Shown one piece after another: positions 1 to 6,954 of a stretch of DNA of 13,763 nucleotides (position 1 is the stretch's first letter; every line of letters begins with the position of its first letter). This DNA comes from Rhodoferax sp. UBA4127 (GTDB lineage Bacteria > Pseudomonadota > Gammaproteobacteria > Burkholderiales > Burkholderiaceae_C): the NCBI GenBank assembly GCA_002381045.1, contig DFWT01000196.1:1019-14781 (forward strand). The letters are read 5' to 3'. Made by a program: the position numbers and the translations under genes. The notes under the pieces were generated by a model. The model was not told where the DNA came from. It ran no database searches and saw nothing but the letters and a program-made list of their open reading frames with translations.

Positions 1-173
1 GGCCGCTCAGCGCGTGCCAGCAAGGCCATGGCCGATTCGCGCAGCGCCATGCATGCCGCCGGGTCCGACAGGTCACCATGCACCGCAGACCAGTGTGTGG
101 TCTGTGGCTGGTCGCTGTCGAACAGACACGCTGTGTTTTTCAAATAGGCCCCCAAGGCCAGCACCAGCGCCAT
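1..173 (-). CDS. hypF: HypF-type carbamoyltransferase, short form, N-terminal 57 codons (cut by left edge)
   Basis: HypF makes the thiocarboxamide on the HypE C-terminal cysteine that becomes the cyanide ligands of the [NiFe] site. The visible peptide begins MALVLALGAYLKNTACLF and continues to about residue 57. This matches the opening of the Kae1-like carbamoyltransferase domain of HypF (family pattern LALGxxLKNT). The start ATG at 173-171 lies 4 bp after the hypB stop, and no strong Shine-Dalgarno is seen. Nothing upstream in the same frame looks like the acylphosphatase, zinc-finger or YrdC-like domains that precede this point in full-length HypF (about 750 aa). The gene therefore appears to encode only the C-terminal half, as I remember for Cupriavidus/Ralstonia HypF1 (about 390 aa). 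The rest lies outside the window. The HypF call is fairly sure; the short form is inferred from the start position. Confidence 0.8.
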   Translation of the reverse strand, partial: MALVLALGAYLKNTACLFDSDQPQTTHWSAVHGDLSDPAACMALRESAMALLARAER

Positions 174-177
174 GGTG

Positions 178-1257
178 TCAGGCAGGCAGGGACCGCAGTT
201 TTGCCAGCTCGGCTTCAAGCTGGGCAATGCGCGCCTGAACCGCACTAGGTTGATGCACCTCAGGCTCGGCCAGCAGCCAGTCCAGCCAGGCGGGCATGCC
301 TTCACCGGTGGTGGCCGACAGCTCAAGAAACTCGATGCCCGGGTTGACCCTGCGCGCATAGGCTTTGCAGCGCTCCACATCAAACGTCAAGTGCGGCAGC
401 AAGTCGATTTTGTTGAGCACCATCAACTTGGCCGCCGCAAACATGTCAGGGTACTTGAGGGGTTTGTCTTCGCCCTCGGTGACCGACAGAATGGCAACCT
501 TGGCTTTTTCGCCTAGGTCCCACATGGCCGGGCAGACCAGATTGCCGACGTTTTCAATGAACAGCAGAGACGGCGTGTCATGGGTATGCGCGGCGGCCTC
601 ATCATGCGCATGATCATGGACCTGGTCGTGCGAATGGCCATGCTCATGGGCGTGGGCATGGGCATGGCTATGGGAATGCCCATGGTCTGAATCATGGGTA
701 TGGGGCGCGTCATGGCTGTGCGTATGGTCTGCGTCGTGACTGTGTGAATGGGTGTGCGAATGGGTGTGTTCGGCTTCGTGACCAGTGGCATGCGCGTGCA
801 GTTGGGCAAAGGCTTGCGCCACCATGGGGGCATCCAGATGGCAGCCTTTGCCGGTGTTGACCTGAATGGCGGGGGCGCCGGTGGCACGGATGCGGTCGGC
901 ATCAAAACTGGTCTGTTGGTCGCCTTCAATCACCGCCACCACCAAAGCGGGCGCGCGTTTGCGCAGGGCATCAATGGTGGCGCACAGCAGTGTGGTCTTG
1001 CCGGAACCGGGGCTGGACACCAGGTTGTAGGCGGTCACACCATGGCCAGCAAAGTGGGCGCGATTCTCCGCTGCAATTTTGTTGTTGGCACCCAGCACAT
1101 CGGCCTCAATCTTGATCGCCCGTGCTTGGCTCATGCCGGGCACCGATACCTTGGCCGCACCGGCGCCAAAGTGCAGGTCACCCGAGACCGGATCAATCGC
1201 CAGATTGGGGGAAGCGCCAGACGCTTGGGGGGTGCTGCAACCGCATACGACACACAT
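178..1257 (-). CDS. hypB: Hydrogenase nickel incorporation GTPase HypB with internal His-rich domain
   Basis: 359 aa. This cytoplasmic GTPase works with HypA to deliver nickel to the [NiFe] hydrogenase large subunit. The N-terminus has the high-affinity nickel motif CxxCGC (MCVVCGC, Cys2, Cys5, Cys7). The P-loop is SPGSGKTT at about 82-89, the switch region EGDQQTSFDADR is at 111-122, and the metal-binding GKGCHLDA is at 136-143. ENVGNLVCPA is at 235-244, with NKID at 282-285 for guanine recognition. The His-rich tract lies at about 154-227 (29 His in 74 residues, mostly HxH and HxHxH). That places it between GKGCHLDAPMV and LLFIENVG, inside the G domain. In most HypB proteins known to me this tract follows the N-terminal CxxCGC. 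A good ribosome site (AAGGAAA, minus strand, about 1263-1269) precedes the ATG, and hypA ends 30 bp upstream. The tract could also store nickel. Confidence 0.97.
   Translation of the reverse strand: MCVVCGCSTPQASGASPNLAIDPVSGDLHFGAGAAKVSVPGMSQARAIKIEADVLGANNKIAAENRAHFAGHGVTAYNLVSSPGSGKTTLLCATIDALRKRAPALVVAVIEGDQQTSFDADRIRATGAPAIQVNTGKGCHLDAPMVAQAFAQLHAHATGHEAEHTHSHTHSHSHDADHTHSHDAPHTHDSDHGHSHSHAHAHAHEHGHSHDQVHDHAHDEAAAHTHDTPSLLFIENVGNLVCPAMWDLGEKAKVAILSVTEGEDKPLKYPDMFAAAKLMVLNKIDLLPHLTFDVERCKAYARRVNPGIEFLELSATTGEGMPAWLDWLLAEPEVHQPSAVQARIAQLEAELAKLRSLPA
590..800 (-). repeat. Low-complexity CAT/CAC tract encoding the His-rich region of hypB
   Basis: On the minus strand the DNA is a run of CAT and CAC codons alternating with Ser, Thr, Asp, Ala and Gly codons. 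On the plus strand it shows as repeated atgggcatgg-like units, for example around 640-700. It is the coding sequence of the internal His-rich region of HypB, not a separate element. Such slippage-prone repeats often vary in length between strains. The other frames give Met- or Gly-rich shadow ORFs that should be ignored. Confidence 0.85.
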
Positions 1258-1287
1258 GATGTTTTCCTTTTTGCTTGCTGGGGTGGA

Positions 1288-1629
1288 TCATTCCACCAGC
1301 AGCTCGACCAAACGCAATTCTGAACCACCCGTGGGCTGAACCTGATAGCCACCGCAAATTGGGCAGGCATCGGTGCGGGAATGAATGGTGACGCTTTGGC
1401 TGCACGCCATGCACCAAGCCGCGGCTGCAGGCTCGTCAATATCAATTACCGAATGTTCAATCAGCGTCCCGGCGGATATGGCTTCCAGCGCAAAACGCAA
1501 TGATGAGACTTCTACGCCGCTCAACGCGCCGGCCTCAAGCCGCAAATGTGTCACCCGCTTGAATGGTTCGCGTTCGCAGGTTTGTTCCACCAAGCGCAAG
1601 ATTCCGCCGGCCAAACTCATTTCATGCAT
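1288..1629 (-). CDS. hypA: Hydrogenase maturation nickel metallochaperone HypA
   Basis: 113 aa, the usual HypA length. HypA binds nickel and passes it with HypB into the hydrogenase large subunit. It starts MHEMSL, and the N-terminal amine, His2 and Glu3 are the known nickel ligands of the family. The structural zinc site is two CxxC motifs, Cys73/Cys76 and Cys89/Cys92 (WCMAC ... CPICGG). The ATG at 1629-1627 was chosen over an upstream one at 1683 because it gives the invariant MHE terminus. It overlaps the 3' end of hupK (stop 1624-1622) by 8 bases, so translation is probably coupled to hupK. hypB follows 30 bp downstream. No unusual residues were seen. Confidence 0.97.
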   Translation of the reverse strand: MHEMSLAGGILRLVEQTCEREPFKRVTHLRLEAGALSGVEVSSLRFALEAISAGTLIEHSVIDIDEPAAAAWCMACSQSVTIHSRTDACPICGGYQVQPTGGSELRLVELLVE

Positions 1630-2779
1630 GCGTGGTCTCCGGAGGCGTCGCCAAGCTGACCTGGCAAGCCACACAGGCGTCAAACGCCTTGCTGAGCAAA
1701 GTTGCTTGGGTGGTATCTTTGGGGGAAAGTTGCATCAGCGCCTGGGCCAAGGCGCCATCGGGATGAAAGTTCCACTCCGTGGGTGCCACCACTTGGTAAG
1801 CGTCCACTTGACCCTGGGAGTCCAGCTGAACCCAATGCAGCAACAAGCCGCGCGCCATTTCACACCAGCCCAGAGCCTGCCCTTGGCCTAACGCCAGGGC
1901 GCCGCTGGACAGTTTGGCAGGCGAACTGTCCTGCCCTGGCTCATCGCCACACAGTTGCACCAGTTCGAACCAGCGCGAGGCCAGTCGCGTCCAGGCATTC
2001 ATGCCACCGGATGTTTCTGGGCCGCTAACTGCTGCCCATTGACGCCGGCGTACACGCGACCAGGCGCCAGTTTCCGCGCATTGCCCCTGCCAAATGGGTC
2101 GCTGGGCAAAGCCGGAGTGGTTGGAGATGGCCTGTGCCACCTGTTGCATTTGCAAGGTTTGCTTTTCCGGATCCTGGTCCAGCATATCCAGTGGGCGATA
2201 CGTGGTTTGAAGGGCATGGGTTGTCGCGTAGCAGTCAAGCAGAAACCTTGCTGGTGGTGCTGCAGAGGCGTTTTGCCGGCACCAAGCCAGAAAGGCTTCG
2301 GGCGCGCTGTATTGAGCCAACCAGTCGCTTACGGGTTGACCCAGTACGCTGGTTTCAAGCCAAGCTTGGAGTTGGTGTAACGCAGTAGCGGCCTGGGCTT
2401 CGTTCAGGTCATGGTGGGTCTGCGCCAAGGGTACCGGGCAAGGGGTGGCCCAGCCGGAGCCTTGATTTGGCCAGTCCATTGTCATGCTGCGCAAGTGGTC
2501 CAGTGCGGTCCGGAAAGACAGTTCCCGCGAGGGTGGCTCGGGCAGCAGCGTCGGGTGGGTGCACTTCGCAGCATGCATGGCCAGTCGGGCGGTGCGCCGG
2601 TGGGCGTGCGCGCACAAGCTGAACAATTGGCCCAGAGTCTGTTCGATATGGTCGGGCCTGTGTCCACGCAGCACACGGCTCAGCAAACCTGAACCCAGCA
2701 CCGGTCGCTGGCCAGTGATGCTGGGGCGTTCCCCCGGGTGCAGTGAGTAGCTGCCGGCCAGGTCAAAGGGCGCAATCAT
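1622..2779 (-). CDS. hupK: [NiFe] hydrogenase assembly protein HupK/HoxV (large-subunit-like)
   Basis: 385 aa. HupK/HoxV proteins resemble the hydrogenase large subunit and are thought to act as a scaffold on which the Fe(CN)2CO group is built or handed over. The N-terminal RGHRPDHIEQ...LCAHAHRRTA (about 38-64, Cys56, His58, His60) is a degraded version of the large-subunit RxCGxC motif. The C-terminal FDACVACQV (about 366-374, Cys369 and Cys372) is a version of DPCxxC, keeping the CxxC without a cleavable C-terminal extension. The middle is diverged and has no other motif I can name. Position just before hypA matches hoxV-hypA in Cupriavidus and hupK-hypA in rhizobia. The ATG overlaps the TGA of the upstream hybE fragment (ATGA, 2779-2776), a relic of translational coupling. 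A general large-subunit paralogue is the only alternative I considered. Confidence 0.85.
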   Translation of the reverse strand: MIAPFDLAGSYSLHPGERPSITGQRPVLGSGLLSRVLRGHRPDHIEQTLGQLFSLCAHAHRRTARLAMHAAKCTHPTLLPEPPSRELSFRTALDHLRSMTMDWPNQGSGWATPCPVPLAQTHHDLNEAQAATALHQLQAWLETSVLGQPVSDWLAQYSAPEAFLAWCRQNASAAPPARFLLDCYATTHALQTTYRPLDMLDQDPEKQTLQMQQVAQAISNHSGFAQRPIWQGQCAETGAWSRVRRRQWAAVSGPETSGGMNAWTRLASRWFELVQLCGDEPGQDSSPAKLSSGALALGQGQALGWCEMARGLLLHWVQLDSQGQVDAYQVVAPTEWNFHPDGALAQALMQLSPKDTTQATLLSKAFDACVACQVSLATPPETTHA

Positions 2780-2952
2780 GCGGGTTCACCAGAACGCGTG
2801 GTGGTCGAGACAGCGGCGCTTTGGTTCACAAACTCGAACATAGGTAAAAGCGTAGAGCAAGTTTCGAAGGTGCCGATGGTAGGCTCAAACGCTCCAATCG
2901 GCTGAGGCAGGTTCGCAAGAATAGCGCCGCGTTCGCTGTTAAGAGCTGGGCG
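2776..2952 (-). pseudogene. 3' remnant of hybE/hoxT/hupJ hydrogenase assembly chaperone
   Basis: This is an open frame of 58 codons directly after the TAA (2955-2953) that ends the upstream c-di-GMP gene, with no plausible start of its own. It ends in TGA at 2778-2776, overlapping the hupK ATG as ATGA. The peptide contains PIGAFEPTIGTFETCS followed by TLLPMFEFVNQSAA. From memory this resembles the C-terminal part of HybE/HoxT (pattern FIGG.E..LG.YqaCSLFSPMFEF.D.A.A). HybE-family proteins are roughly 150-200 aa, so about two thirds of the gene is missing at its 5' side. hoxT normally sits just before hoxV, which supports the call. The match is recalled, not computed. The alternative is that this is only untranslated spacer. 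There is no convincing promoter or terminator in it. Confidence 0.6.
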
Positions 2953-5900
2953 TTAAAACTGCGTGTGGTAGGTATCAGACCATTGCGAGTCTGGCTCGGC
3001 CTGACGCATCCGATGCAGCACGTTCAGCATGTCCGCACTCAAACGGTCAAGTGCGGCGAGTTCGTTGCTGACATCGGCGAGTTTGTCGGACAGCACACGG
3101 GTGACCACCTGTTCGGCCTGCTGGTGAAGCTGGTTGTGCATCAACGTGAGCAGGCTTGAATCAGGTTGGTGCCCAAAGCGTTTGCGGGTGGTCGGTTTGT
3201 TTAGCCACTGGCCAAACCGGCATACATGCGGCTGGTGGGTGGGAGGCAGTGGCACTTGCTGTGCCACAAATGCATGCAAATGTTTAAGCCAGGCGCGGTG
3301 CTCGGTTTCTGCCAGCAGCGCGGCAATATCTTGTGTGGCCTTGGTGTGTGTTTGGGTCCAGCTTACCGGCAGGCGCCACTGAGCCATCCAGGGCAGCACG
3401 TCGTCGGCGGGCATGGGCCTGGCAATGGCGTAACCCTGACCGAATTCGCAGTTGAAATCGATCAATGCCTTGCCATGGGCTTCGGTTTCGATGCCTTCAG
3501 CCAAGGCGCGCCGGTCAAAGTTATTGGCCAGGGTCAGCACACTGTTGACGATGGTGGCGTCTTCGGCGTCGTCGAGCATGCCTTGCACAAAACTCTGGTC
3601 AATCTTCACGGTGTGCGCGGTCAACTGCTTCAAAAAGGTCAGTGACGAATAACCGGTGCCAAAGTCGTCCAGCGCGCAACTGATGCCCAGGTCTTGCAAC
3701 TCGGAAATCAGTGCCGAAACATGCGCCATGTTCTCCATGGCGCCAGTCTCCAGAATTTCCAGTTCGAGCTGATCAGGCCTGACCGTGGGTTGTGCTTGCA
3801 GTTGGCGCATCAGCCGGCCAATGAAGTCCGGGTCATGCAACTGCATGGCGTCTATGTTGACGCTCACTGCGGTGCTCAGGCCCTGAAGCAGCCACGCTGC
3901 CATTTGTGACAGGGCATGTTCAATTACCCAATCGCCCAGCGTGATGGCCACTGGATGCTGGTTCAGCAAAGGGATAAAGCTGGCTGGCGCAAGCAGACCC
4001 TGAGTGGGATGCTGCCAGCGGATCAGTGCCTCGAACCCAATCACCTCGCCACTCAGCAAATTCACCTTTGGCTGGTAGTACAGCACAAACTCATTGCGTT
4101 CCAGGCCTCGACGGATTTCTTCAATGCGTGCCAACTTTTCACGGGTGCTTTCATCGTTGACCGGGTCAAACAGATGGAACCGATTCTTTCCAGCCAGCTT
4201 GGCCAGGTACATGGCTTGGTCGGCTTGGCGCAGCAGTTGTTCGGCATCGACTGAATCAGCTTGTGGATACATCGCCAGGCCAATGCTGGCGGTGAGGTTC
4301 ACCGTGATGTGCTTCAGCCGCATGGGCTCGGCCACCACGTCGAGCAACTGTTGGAGTGGTACGGCATAGCTGGACGACTGATTCAGATCGTCCAGCACGA
4401 TGGCGAACTCGTCGCCGCCAATGTGCCCCAACAACTGCCCCTCTGAACAACCCTTGCTCAAACGCCGGCTTACTTCAAGCACCACTTCGTTGCCGATGTC
4501 TCGTCCGTAGGCGGAATTGATGGCGCTGAGGCCATCCAGGTCCAAGTAGGCCACACCCAAGGGGGTGGCGCTGGCATCACAGGCCGCCATGGCCTGGGCC
4601 AAACGTGCCACAAAGGTTCGGCGGTTGGGTTGGCCTGTAAGTGCGTCGTTGTGCCTGAAATGGTCGAGTTGTTCGCGCTGGTTTCTTTGGTCGGTGATGT
4701 CAATGCTGATGCCTGCCAGCAGGGCTGGTGCGCCGTCAGGGTTGCGATGCATCACACGGCCCAGGTTGCGCCACCAGACCCAGTGACCTTGGGCGTGTCG
4801 CAGGCGCAATTCGATCTCAAAGCTGGCCGACTCCCCGCTCAGGTGTTGTTTGAGAAGGTATCTCCCCCGTTCAATGTCATCTGGGTGCATCAGCTGGAGA
4901 AATGTCTCGAATGGTGCACGGTGATCTGGCGCGGGCGGGCGCCCCAGCATGGCGGAAATGCGGTCGTTGCAACGAACAGTGCGCTGCGCCAGCTCCCACT
5001 CCCAGGTGCCGGCCTGGGCGGCTTCAATCGCATTTTGCGAACGCATGCGCTCGGCCTCCAGAGCCCTGTGGTCGTTTTCGCGTTCGGTGACATCGGTGAA
5101 CACCGCCGCGGCGCAGGGCACGCCGCTAAAGTCCAATTGCACCCGTTCGATTTGGGCGATGAAGGTGCTGCCGTTCTTGCGACGTACGGGAATCGCCAGC
5201 GACCTGACGGAATTGCCTTCAGACATCAGTTGGAAGTCATGTGCCACCTCGGCTAAAGCTTCAGCCGGGTGGATGTCGGCAGGGCCCATCTGGTACAGCT
5301 CGTCTTCGGTGTAGCCAACCATTTGGCAGAACCAGGGGTTGGCAAACACAAAATGGCGGGTTTGGATGTTGGCCACTGCCACGCCGGCGGGCAGGCTTTC
5401 GATGATGTTGCGCAGTCGCCTCTCGGACTCTGAGGTGTGCGCCACAATCGCGTTAGGTTCGTACACTAGCGCATTCCAGCGCTTTTCCTTTTCTTGCAAG
5501 CTGGCCAGGGCCACCAAGCGGGCTTGTTTTTCATGCACCAGGGCCATGGTTTGCTCAGCCAGGGCCTGGTTCATATTCAGAACGGCTTGTATCAGCACTG
5601 AGCCGGCAGTGGCCATTTGCGCGGTAGCCTGTGCTTTGGCGGCCTCGACATTGGCACCGTTTTGGATGGCCAAGGCGGCAATGGCCATGCGCTTGTCATC
5701 TTCCAGAATGTGTTGCGCCAACCATTGCACCAAGAATGGGAACAGGTCGCCAAGCAGCTCGTTAAAGGGTCGCGCGCCGCGGCTTAGCTGGGTGATATGT
5801 TCAAAAAAACCTTGATGGGTGCGCACATGCTGGTCCAGCCAGATGTCGCCAGGGAGGGCGCTTTGCCAAACACTTTCCTCACACTTGAAATGGTAGTCGG

Positions 5901-6066
5901 CGTAATCGGCCAGGCCACCGAGAATGGTCTGGATGTCGTCAGATGACGCCCCTTGCGCGTGTTGCTGCGCCAGCCGATTGAGCATGCTCACCAAACGGTG
6001 ATGTTGCTCATCAATCCGTGCAATGCCGGTTTCGAGTTGCGGGGTCCAGGAAAAAATTTCAAACAC
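2953..6066 (-). CDS. Hemerythrin-PAS-PAS-GGDEF-EAL-CZB cyclic-di-GMP signalling protein
   Basis: About 1037 aa, probably cytoplasmic; no membrane segment was seen. Residues 1-135 form a hemerythrin domain with all di-iron ligands (His22, His59, Glu63, His80, His84, His119, Asp124). Then come a helical linker (136-215), PAS1 (216-330), PAS2 (340-465), GGDEF (470-635), EAL (645-895) and a C-terminal CZB-type zinc domain (about 915-985: His923, Cys949 in CRFGQW, His977, His981). The EAL set is complete (Glu679, Asn737, Glu770, Asp800, Asp801, Lys821, Glu857), predicting c-di-GMP phosphodiesterase activity. The GGDEF motif (550-554) is intact, but the guanine-binding Asp is Asn526 and no RxxD inhibitory site is present. 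The frame stays open to 6564, but that part lies over tauE. I chose the GTG at 6066 because MFEIFSWTPQLETGI is a normal hemerythrin start; GTG 6096 and TTG 6123 are alternatives. Confidence 0.93.
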   Translation of the reverse strand: MFEIFSWTPQLETGIARIDEQHHRLVSMLNRLAQQHAQGASSDDIQTILGGLADYADYHFKCEESVWQSALPGDIWLDQHVRTHQGFFEHITQLSRGARPFNELLGDLFPFLVQWLAQHILEDDKRMAIAALAIQNGANVEAAKAQATAQMATAGSVLIQAVLNMNQALAEQTMALVHEKQARLVALASLQEKEKRWNALVYEPNAIVAHTSESERRLRNIIESLPAGVAVANIQTRHFVFANPWFCQMVGYTEDELYQMGPADIHPAEALAEVAHDFQLMSEGNSVRSLAIPVRRKNGSTFIAQIERVQLDFSGVPCAAAVFTDVTERENDHRALEAERMRSQNAIEAAQAGTWEWELAQRTVRCNDRISAMLGRPPAPDHRAPFETFLQLMHPDDIERGRYLLKQHLSGESASFEIELRLRHAQGHWVWWRNLGRVMHRNPDGAPALLAGISIDITDQRNQREQLDHFRHNDALTGQPNRRTFVARLAQAMAACDASATPLGVAYLDLDGLSAINSAYGRDIGNEVVLEVSRRLSKGCSEGQLLGHIGGDEFAIVLDDLNQSSSYAVPLQQLLDVVAEPMRLKHITVNLTASIGLAMYPQADSVDAEQLLRQADQAMYLAKLAGKNRFHLFDPVNDESTREKLARIEEIRRGLERNEFVLYYQPKVNLLSGEVIGFEALIRWQHPTQGLLAPASFIPLLNQHPVAITLGDWVIEHALSQMAAWLLQGLSTAVSVNIDAMQLHDPDFIGRLMRQLQAQPTVRPDQLELEILETGAMENMAHVSALISELQDLGISCALDDFGTGYSSLTFLKQLTAHTVKIDQSFVQGMLDDAEDATIVNSVLTLANNFDRRALAEGIETEAHGKALIDFNCEFGQGYAIARPMPADDVLPWMAQWRLPVSWTQTHTKATQDIAALLAETEHRAWLKHLHAFVAQQVPLPPTHQPHVCRFGQWLNKPTTRKRFGHQPDSSLLTLMHNQLHQQAEQVVTRVLSDKLADVSNELAALDRLSADMLNVLHRMRQAEPDSQWSDTYHTQF

Positions 6067-6119
6067 AGTGTGCCGTGCGCCATGCGAGTCGCACACGGTA
6101 ACCGCTCTGGCGCAAATCG

Positions 6120-6890
6120 TCAATGATGGCGCGCAAAGAACAGTGCACTCATCACCAGGCCGGTACCGATTACACCCAGGCGGATCCATTGCACCGGCAG
6201 TCGTCTGGACCAACGGGCACCAAAGAAGCCACCCAAAGTGGCCGCCACCATCATGATCAGGCCCTCGCGCCAGGCAATGGCGCCCGCCACCACAAACGCT
6301 GCCACTGACAGCCAGGACAGTACCAACGACGTGAGGTTTTTGAGCGCGTTGGCGGTGTGGATGCGCGACTCGCCCGTGGCGCTGTACAAAGCCATCAGCA
6401 AGATACCCAGCCCGCCATTGAAATATCCGCCGTAAATGGCGGCCAACAGTAAGCCTGGTTCGCGCCATTTGGCCAGACTGGCATGGCCCTGAGCGGCCTG
6501 CGAGGCACGCCGGGCAATGGCAGGCCCTGCGGCAAAAAGCACTGTGGCAAACAGCAGCAGCCACGGGACGATGCCTGAGAACAGCTTAGCGGGGGTGACC
6601 AGAAGCAACAAGGCACCGGCCACACCACCCACTGAGGCAATCAGCATGTCGCGCTTGAGTTGCGCCAGGGGCAATGCGCGCAATTCAGCCTTGAAACCGA
6701 GGGTGCTGCCAAGGTAGCCTGGGCTGACCGCCAAGGCGCTTGTAGCGTTGGCCATGATCGGCGGCACGCCAGCAAACACAAGTGCGGGCAGGGTTAAAAA
6801 GCTGCCGCCTCCGGCGATGGCGTTGAGCACGCCAGCCCCAAAAGCCGCACCCAGCAGCAGGCCGGAAGTGAGCCAAAAATCAAGCGGCAT
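6120..6890 (-). CDS. TauE/SafE family membrane permease (putative sulfite/sulfonate exporter)
   Basis: 256 aa, a typical length for the TauE/SafE (DUF81) family of inner-membrane proteins linked to export of sulfite, sulfoacetate or related anions. About eight hydrophobic segments can be seen (roughly 5-25, 31-48, 81-98, 102-121, 145-167, 185-205, 208-224, 235-253). The two family half-repeats are present: GGGSFLTLPAL near 27-37 and YGGYFNGGLGILLMAL near 153-168. The ATG at 6890 follows a weak ribosome site and lies close to an AT-rich repeat (6900-6954). The c-di-GMP gene begins about 54 bp downstream on the same strand and may share its transcript. No sulfur or taurine genes are nearby, so the substrate is unknown. 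Confidence 0.88.
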   Translation of the reverse strand: MPLDFWLTSGLLLGAAFGAGVLNAIAGGGSFLTLPALVFAGVPPIMANATSALAVSPGYLGSTLGFKAELRALPLAQLKRDMLIASVGGVAGALLLLVTPAKLFSGIVPWLLLFATVLFAAGPAIARRASQAAQGHASLAKWREPGLLLAAIYGGYFNGGLGILLMALYSATGESRIHTANALKNLTSLVLSWLSVAAFVVAGAIAWREGLIMMVAATLGGFFGARWSRRLPVQWIRLGVIGTGLVMSALFFARHH

Positions 6891-6899
6891 GAGATTCCG

Positions 6900-6954
6900 A
6901 TAAAAAGGCTTCTAGCCCTTGTATTTACTGTGTACCCAGCTATGTAAACAATAG
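6900..6954. repeat. AT-rich intergenic repeat, copy A
   Basis: This 55-bp sequence shares ordered blocks with copy B at 8767-8822 in the same orientation: ATAAAAAGG (6900-6908), a TAG-CCCTT block, AGCTATG (6938-6944) and a closing ATAG (6951-6954). The middle 17 bases differ. It abuts the stop codon of the gspB-like gene and lies just upstream of tauE, so it must hold or adjoin any tauE promoter. From memory, similar short AT-rich elements containing CTAGCCCTT and AGCTAT are scattered between genes in Comamonadaceae. No protein is encoded. Confidence 0.5.

Noticed and set aside
590..800. Tandem-looking repeat as a CRISPR or minisatellite
   Set aside because: Units are codon-scale and irregular and have no spacers. 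The frame encodes the HypB His-rich tract without interruption.
513..929. 138-codon Met/Thr/Pro-rich minus-strand ORF within hypB
   Set aside because: It is the His-codon repeat read in another frame, which gives repeated Met, Thr and Ile codons.
748..1323. 191-codon plus-strand ORF opposite hypB
   Set aside because: Gly/Val/His-rich shadow of the hypB coding strand, with no motif or ribosome site.
2830..2870. Possible sigma-54 promoter (GGCAC ... TTGC) before hupK on the minus strand
   Set aside because: The gap between the two elements is about 9 bases rather than the 5 needed for a -24/-12 promoter, and the segment falls in the hybE remnant.
6067..6564. 166-codon N-terminal extension of the c-di-GMP protein frame (open to 6564)
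   Set aside because: Most of it lies antiphase over tauE on the same strand, is Cys/Arg/His-rich and has no family look. The hemerythrin domain begins naturally at the GTG at 6066.
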